From NCBI GenBank assembly GCA_964531225.1, contig CAZHDB010000003.1:51169-115168 (forward strand): a stretch of 64,000 nucleotides of DNA, written 5' to 3'. A model generated the notes under the pieces. It did no database searches, was not told the DNA's origin, and worked only from the letters and a program-made list of their open reading frames with translations. How positions within the stretch are numbered: position 1 is the stretch's first letter; every line of letters starts with the position of its first letter. Source of the DNA: CAZHDB01 sp964531225. GTDB lineage: Archaea > Thermoproteota > Thermoprotei_A > Sulfolobales > Desulfurococcaceae. Shown here one piece after another: positions 61,566 through 64,000 of the stretch. Made by a program: the position numbers and the translations under genes.

Positions 61566-61933
61566 CCAATAAACCCTCCTTCGCTGTATTGTAGGATATT
61601 ATTTCATCGGGTAATCCCTCCACAAGATCTGGATATCTAGTTATAAAATAGTATTGGGTAAGCTCATAAGCTTTCTCTAGGACTGATTCATCGAGATCGA
61701 GGAATTGCTTTATAGATTCACATAAACGCTTGATATTATGTGTCTTTGGAGCATCTCCCGTTAAAGCTATGTGGAGTGCTTTAAGTGCTTTTTACTGCTT
61801 GTTGCAACTAAAAAAGCGATGCTACCTTATCACTTTTTTCTAAAGAATACCTTGCCCTCCCAAGATCCTTTTTAGCAACTCTAATCCACCATAGAGCCTC
61901 CTCCCTGATCACGTGGAAACACCGCCGTTGCAT
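61510..61933 (-). pseudogene. Frameshifted HEPN-domain gene
   Basis: Two frames together read as a HEPN protein. The N-terminal part, from GTG 61912 or ATG 61933, reads ALWWIRVAKKDLGRARYSLE and KSDKVASLF. The C-terminal part reads KALKALHIALTGDAPKTHNI, KRLCESIKQFL and LPDEIISYN, ending at 61510. The frame is lost around a run of seven T/A bases (near 61816-61825), and a stop codon falls just before KALKAL. A real sequence change or an assembly error in the homopolymer would both explain it. It pairs with the MNT gene immediately downstream. Confidence 0.75.
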
Positions 61934-61969
61934 GCTTTATATTAAAACATATTATTTTATATGTTCTCC

Positions 61970-62134
61970 TCATTTTATTGTGATTTCTCCTTTTTTAATT
62001 GTTATTTCGTTGTTTTCTTTTAGTTCGAAGACTATGATGTCTCCTTCTTTTAGTTCTAGGAGTATTCTTACTATTTTTGGTATTGTTATTTGTCCTTTTC
62101 TTGAGAGTCTTGATGTGCCTAATATCTTCCCCAT
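61970..62134 (-). CDS. Orphan AbrB/SpoVT-domain protein, 54 residues
   Basis: The protein is a bare AbrB-type hairpin domain (GTSRLSRKGQITIPKIVRIL, ELKEGDIIVFELKENNEITI) with no C-terminal extension. The conserved RKGQITIPK motif makes the family clear. The ATG at 62134 has GGTG upstream and a TATA-like TATAAATACT at about 62166-62175. No PIN gene adjoins it, so it is either an orphan antitoxin or a small transcription regulator. The unexplained open frame at 62238-62453 lies on the other side of its promoter. Confidence 0.75.
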   Translation of the reverse strand: MGKILGTSRLSRKGQITIPKIVRILLELKEGDIIVFELKENNEITIKKGEITIK

Positions 62135-62237
62135 AGACTACACCTATTCCTTACATTTGTAGGGAAAGTATTTATACTTTTGTAAAGAAGTAAAGAATAT
62201 GTAAGAAAGTAAAGCGGTGTAAGAACATGTACTCTAA

Positions 62238-62453
62238 AAGAAAGAACACCTGTATTGGAGGAGGATTAGACAAAGAGAACCCTCTGAAAACATTCTGATA
62301 GCCATTGATAACTACACTAGTACTAATAAGTTGAAAAGACATCTCCGGAGAATACTTGTCGAGATCGAAGAGGAGCTGAGAGTCTATACTATGGAGAATG
62401 ACCCAATCTACCATAGTCTTATACAGAAAACAATTGTACCGCAGAAGGCATAA
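62238..62453 (+). other. Open frame without start codon, possible gene remnant
   Basis: Seventy-one sense codons follow a TAA and end in TAA at 62451-62453, with protein-like helical sequence (KLKRHLRRILVEIEEELRVY, MENDPIYHSLIQK). There is no good start codon or ribosome site. It ends 26 bases before the left inverted repeat of the TnpB element, so it may be the tail of a gene damaged by insertion or rearrangement. No family is recognised. Confidence 0.3.
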
Positions 62454-62479
62454 CTCTCTTTTTATACCAAGCCACATGT

Positions 62480-62495
62480 GTATGGGGGTTTACCT
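62480..62495 (+). repeat. Left inverted repeat of the TnpB element
   Basis: GTATGGGGGTTTACCT here corresponds to the complement of 63739-63754 with a single T/C difference. The G5 tract stands out in AT-rich DNA. Confidence 0.65.
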
Positions 62496-62507
62496 ATGAG
62501 GGGATGC

Positions 62508-62529
62508 ACCACCCACATGGCTGGGTGGT
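62508..62529 (+). repeat. Left-end hairpin of the TnpB element
   Basis: ACCACCCA (62508-62515) and TGGGTGGT (62522-62529) form a perfect 8-base stem around CATGGC. Such subterminal hairpins are recognised by TnpA in IS200/IS605 elements. It overlaps the first tnpB codons, which favours the later GTG start at 62525. Confidence 0.6.
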
Positions 62530-63622
62530 TTCCCGTGGAGAGAAGATACTAACACTCAAAGCACGTGGAGTACTAGTAGAGGGTTCTCTGGAGGAGCTAC
62601 GTGAAGAACTCTACCTTACACGTAGAGCAATACAATACATAGTAGATGCTCTATGGGAGCTAGAAAAATTACCCAGTATTAATCATGTCCATCAAATGTT
62701 CTATATAAGATACTTCGTAAACAAGGATTCCGTGCACACCAGTCTAAGCAGATATACAAGTACGCTAGAACAATAGTAAAATCAGCCAAGGAAAACAATG
62801 GAAAGAAACTAGTACTTAGGAAACTAACAACACGTCTAGACAAGTACGACGCTAAGATTGATCTAGAAAACCAGATAGTAATAGTCAAGCTTAGGAATAA
62901 AGTGTTCAAAATAAAGCTACTGCATAACAAGGACTATATAAGAAATTTCAATGGGAAGAAATGGTATGAGGTAATCATAAGCATTGACAAAAGAAGTAGG
63001 ATATGGATAAGCATACCGTTTAGGTGGATGTACAAACCATATAAGCTTAGGAGACTAGTTTCTCTTGACATTAATCTAAGGAAGATAGTAGTCTATAGTG
63101 GTAGGGGTATTAGGAGAGTTGATACTAGGTATATAGATGCATTATCATTGAAGATACATGCTGAAAAGCTTCAGAAAAAGTATACCAAAATATGGAGACA
63201 TAATGAGAGGATACTTGGTAGGGTAAGGAGTCTCCATAGGAGGAGTAGGAACATAGTGATTGACTGGTCTCGTAAATTCGCTAAGTACATAGTCCTTAAA
63301 GCTAAGAGGACTAAGTGTGCTATTGTTCTTGAAGACCTTAACAAACTATGGTTTAATGTTTCACAGAAGTCTTCTAGCCTAGCTGATAAGCTATCACGTT
63401 TTGCTTATCATAAACTACAACAGGCTATAATAACCAAGGCTATTGAGTACAATGTACCAATAATATTCGTAGACCCTAGAAATACTTCAATGATATGTCC
63501 AAGGTGCAGAGCAAAGCTAGTCTATAACCATAGGCTAGCAATATGTAGGAAATGCGGGTTCATTGGTGATAGGGATACCGTTGGAGCTGTAAACATATAC
63601 CTTCGTACACATAGGAGGATGT

Positions 63623-63643
63623 CTCCCTCCAAGGGTGAGGGAG
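63623..63643 (+). repeat. Right-end hairpin, likely part of the omega-RNA
   Basis: CTCCCTC (63623-63629) and GAGGGAG (63637-63643) pair around CAAGGGT at the very 3' end of tnpB. In IS605-group elements this region encodes the guide-bearing omega-RNA that TnpB binds. GC richness from about 63600 to 63690 fits a structured RNA. Confidence 0.55.
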
Positions 63644-63738
63644 GAATGCTCCCCCAATGAACAATGAAACCCGAGGAAGGGGAGAACCAAAAATGAACCA
63701 ATGACGCCTCATATAAAAACATATACAAACATATAAAG

Positions 63739-63754
63739 AGGTGAACCCCCATAC
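63739..63754 (-). repeat. Right inverted repeat of the TnpB element
   Basis: AGGTGAACCCCCATAC is the partner of 62480-62495. It lies about 80 bases after the tnpB stop and closes the presumed element. Confidence 0.65.
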
Positions 63755-63893
63755 ATAGTCATGGGACACGACCTCTAAAGCATTTTCTTCATCATCTCTC
63801 ATTTATGGCCTTAAAGTAATCTATAGCTAATGATAGGTATACTTAGGATAGAACATATAGTCATGAGCTATGCATCGAAAATACAGAGTCTAT

Positions 63894-64000
63894 TCAATCA
63901 ATTCCCTCGATATATCCATAGATCTCTATACCATGTTTTAGAGCTAGTTCGCGTGCTTTATCACTTACAAAACCTGCTACAATAGCTAGTCTAGGCTTAA
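63894..64000 (-). CDS. C-terminal end of a protein gene running off the window
   Basis: The frame is open from the right edge to a TGA at 63894-63896, showing about 35 residues (PRLAIVAGFVSDKARELALK then HGIEIYGYIEG). The strand-helix-strand ending resembles the C-terminus of archaeal DUF3782/PD-(D/E)xK nuclease-like proteins, in which a predicted A/GxVxxKAxxLAxxxGIE block ends the fold. That assignment is tentative because only the tail is visible. Confidence 0.5.
   Translation of the reverse strand, partial: KPRLAIVAGFVSDKARELALKHGIEIYGYIEGID

Larger units (their letters stand above)
62504..63660 (+). pseudogene. tnpB: TnpB RNA-guided nuclease gene, frameshifted
   Basis: The N-terminal part lies in one frame from ATG 62504 or GTG 62525 (LTLKARGVLVEGSLEELREE, YIVDALWELEKLPSINH). 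The rest is in another frame (LRKQGFRAHQSKQIYKYAR, then through 63660). The switch falls at a TATATA run (62702-62707), where loss of two bases or gain of one would restore a single frame. The RuvC-like residues are intact: Asp in VSLDINLRKIVV, Glu in VLEDLNKLWF and Asp in FIGDRDTVGAVNIY. The zinc ribbon CPRCRAKL...CRKCGF is also intact. The loss may be recent, or slippage could still make some full-length protein. Confidence 0.85.
62480..63754 (+). mobile_element. TnpB-only (IS605/IS200-group) element bounded by inverted repeats
   Basis: The frameshifted tnpB gene is enclosed by GTATGGGGGTTTACCT (62480-62495) and AGGTGAACCCCCATAC (63739-63754), which are reverse complements except for one base. 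Internal hairpins lie near each end (62508-62529 and 63623-63643), as expected for single-strand transposon ends. No tnpA (Y1 transposase) is present, so movement would need one in trans. The inverted repeats are not typical of IS605 elements. The element is about 1.27 kb. Confidence 0.65.

Noticed and set aside
61970..62134. Antitoxin of a third VapBC pair
   Set aside because: No PIN-domain frame adjoins it on either side, so it is listed as an orphan AbrB protein.
62172..62477. Minus-strand 101-codon frame left of the TnpB element
   Set aside because: Lies antisense to a more protein-like plus-strand frame and over the AbrB promoter. Composition is not protein-like.
1..64000. tRNA and rRNA genes
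   Set aside because: No GTTCRANTC T-loop with matching acceptor stem and no rRNA sequence was found on reading both strands.
1..64000. CRISPR array or cas genes
   Set aside because: No regularly spaced repeats and no Cas-like proteins. The only RNA-guided nuclease homologue is TnpB.

Overview
The window looks like the chromosome of a hyperthermophilic crenarchaeon of the Desulfurococcales, most probably Staphylothermus or a close relative. This is inferred from gene content and composition; no rRNA gene is present to confirm it. The DNA is AT-rich and genes are packed on both strands with TATA boxes about 25-45 bases before short leaders. TTG and GTG starts with GGTG or GAGG ribosome sites are common. 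Markers of archaea include archaeal-type PGK, GAPDH and PheS, a tungsten GAPOR, Taw1, SerK, ZPR1, HerA-NurA and C/D and H/ACA guide RNAs.

Layout. 0-8 kb: gene remnants, an MFS permease, a nucleotide-sugar glycosyltransferase paired with a GH42-like protein, a DUF1614 membrane protein, then two tandem C/D box sRNAs. 8-10 kb: an operon of a protein disulfide oxidoreductase and a DtxR-type regulator, with a near-consensus DtxR operator at its promoter. 11-15 kb: adenine deaminase, a cyclic amidohydrolase and a MobA-like nucleotidyltransferase (purine or cofactor metabolism). 16-24 kb: DUF711, CDF efflux, ZPR1, an odd ferredoxin, a CPA2 antiporter, then pgk-gap and a Usp. 24.6-27.4 kb: a minus-strand cluster of a NifX-like protein, a DUF134 regulator, an MBL hydrolase and three tiny Trp/Tyr/Pro-rich proteins, with one 20-base operator motif occurring twice. 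27.5-29.5 kb: GAPOR. With GAPOR for glycolysis and GAPDH/PGK for gluconeogenesis, triose-phosphate oxidation is encoded within 8 kb. 29.6-32 kb: an Fe-S cluster protein, an m5C RNA methyltransferase and three GC-rich RNA islands. 32-39 kb: a TPR regulator, a class V aminotransferase, HerA-NurA and SerA.

The most unusual region is 39.3-49.5 kb. It encodes two different, very divergent FtsZ/tubulin-superfamily GTPases (889 and 425 residues, both with the GGGTGxG loop). They sit with a multi-spanning membrane protein, two membrane-anchored coiled-coil proteins, a soluble coiled-coil protein and a surface protein with a C-terminal anchor. Desulfurococcales are generally thought to divide by ESCRT/Cdv proteins and lack canonical FtsZ. 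I therefore read this as a membrane-associated tubulin-like cytoskeletal or membrane-remodelling system of unknown function.

49.5-54.9 kb holds housekeeping genes: SerK, PheS, a NIP7-like PUA protein and Taw1. It also holds a C/D sRNA whose guide matches the conserved archaeal 16S sequence GCGCGAAACC. 55-64 kb is an accessory island. It holds two VapBC pairs, a HEPN-MNT pair, a second MNT with a frameshifted HEPN, a ribbon-helix-helix/DUF5678-like pair, a DUF5678/aspartic-protease pair, a tandem ParB-fold protein, a K+ channel, an orphan AbrB protein and a frameshifted TnpB element bounded by 16-base inverted repeats.
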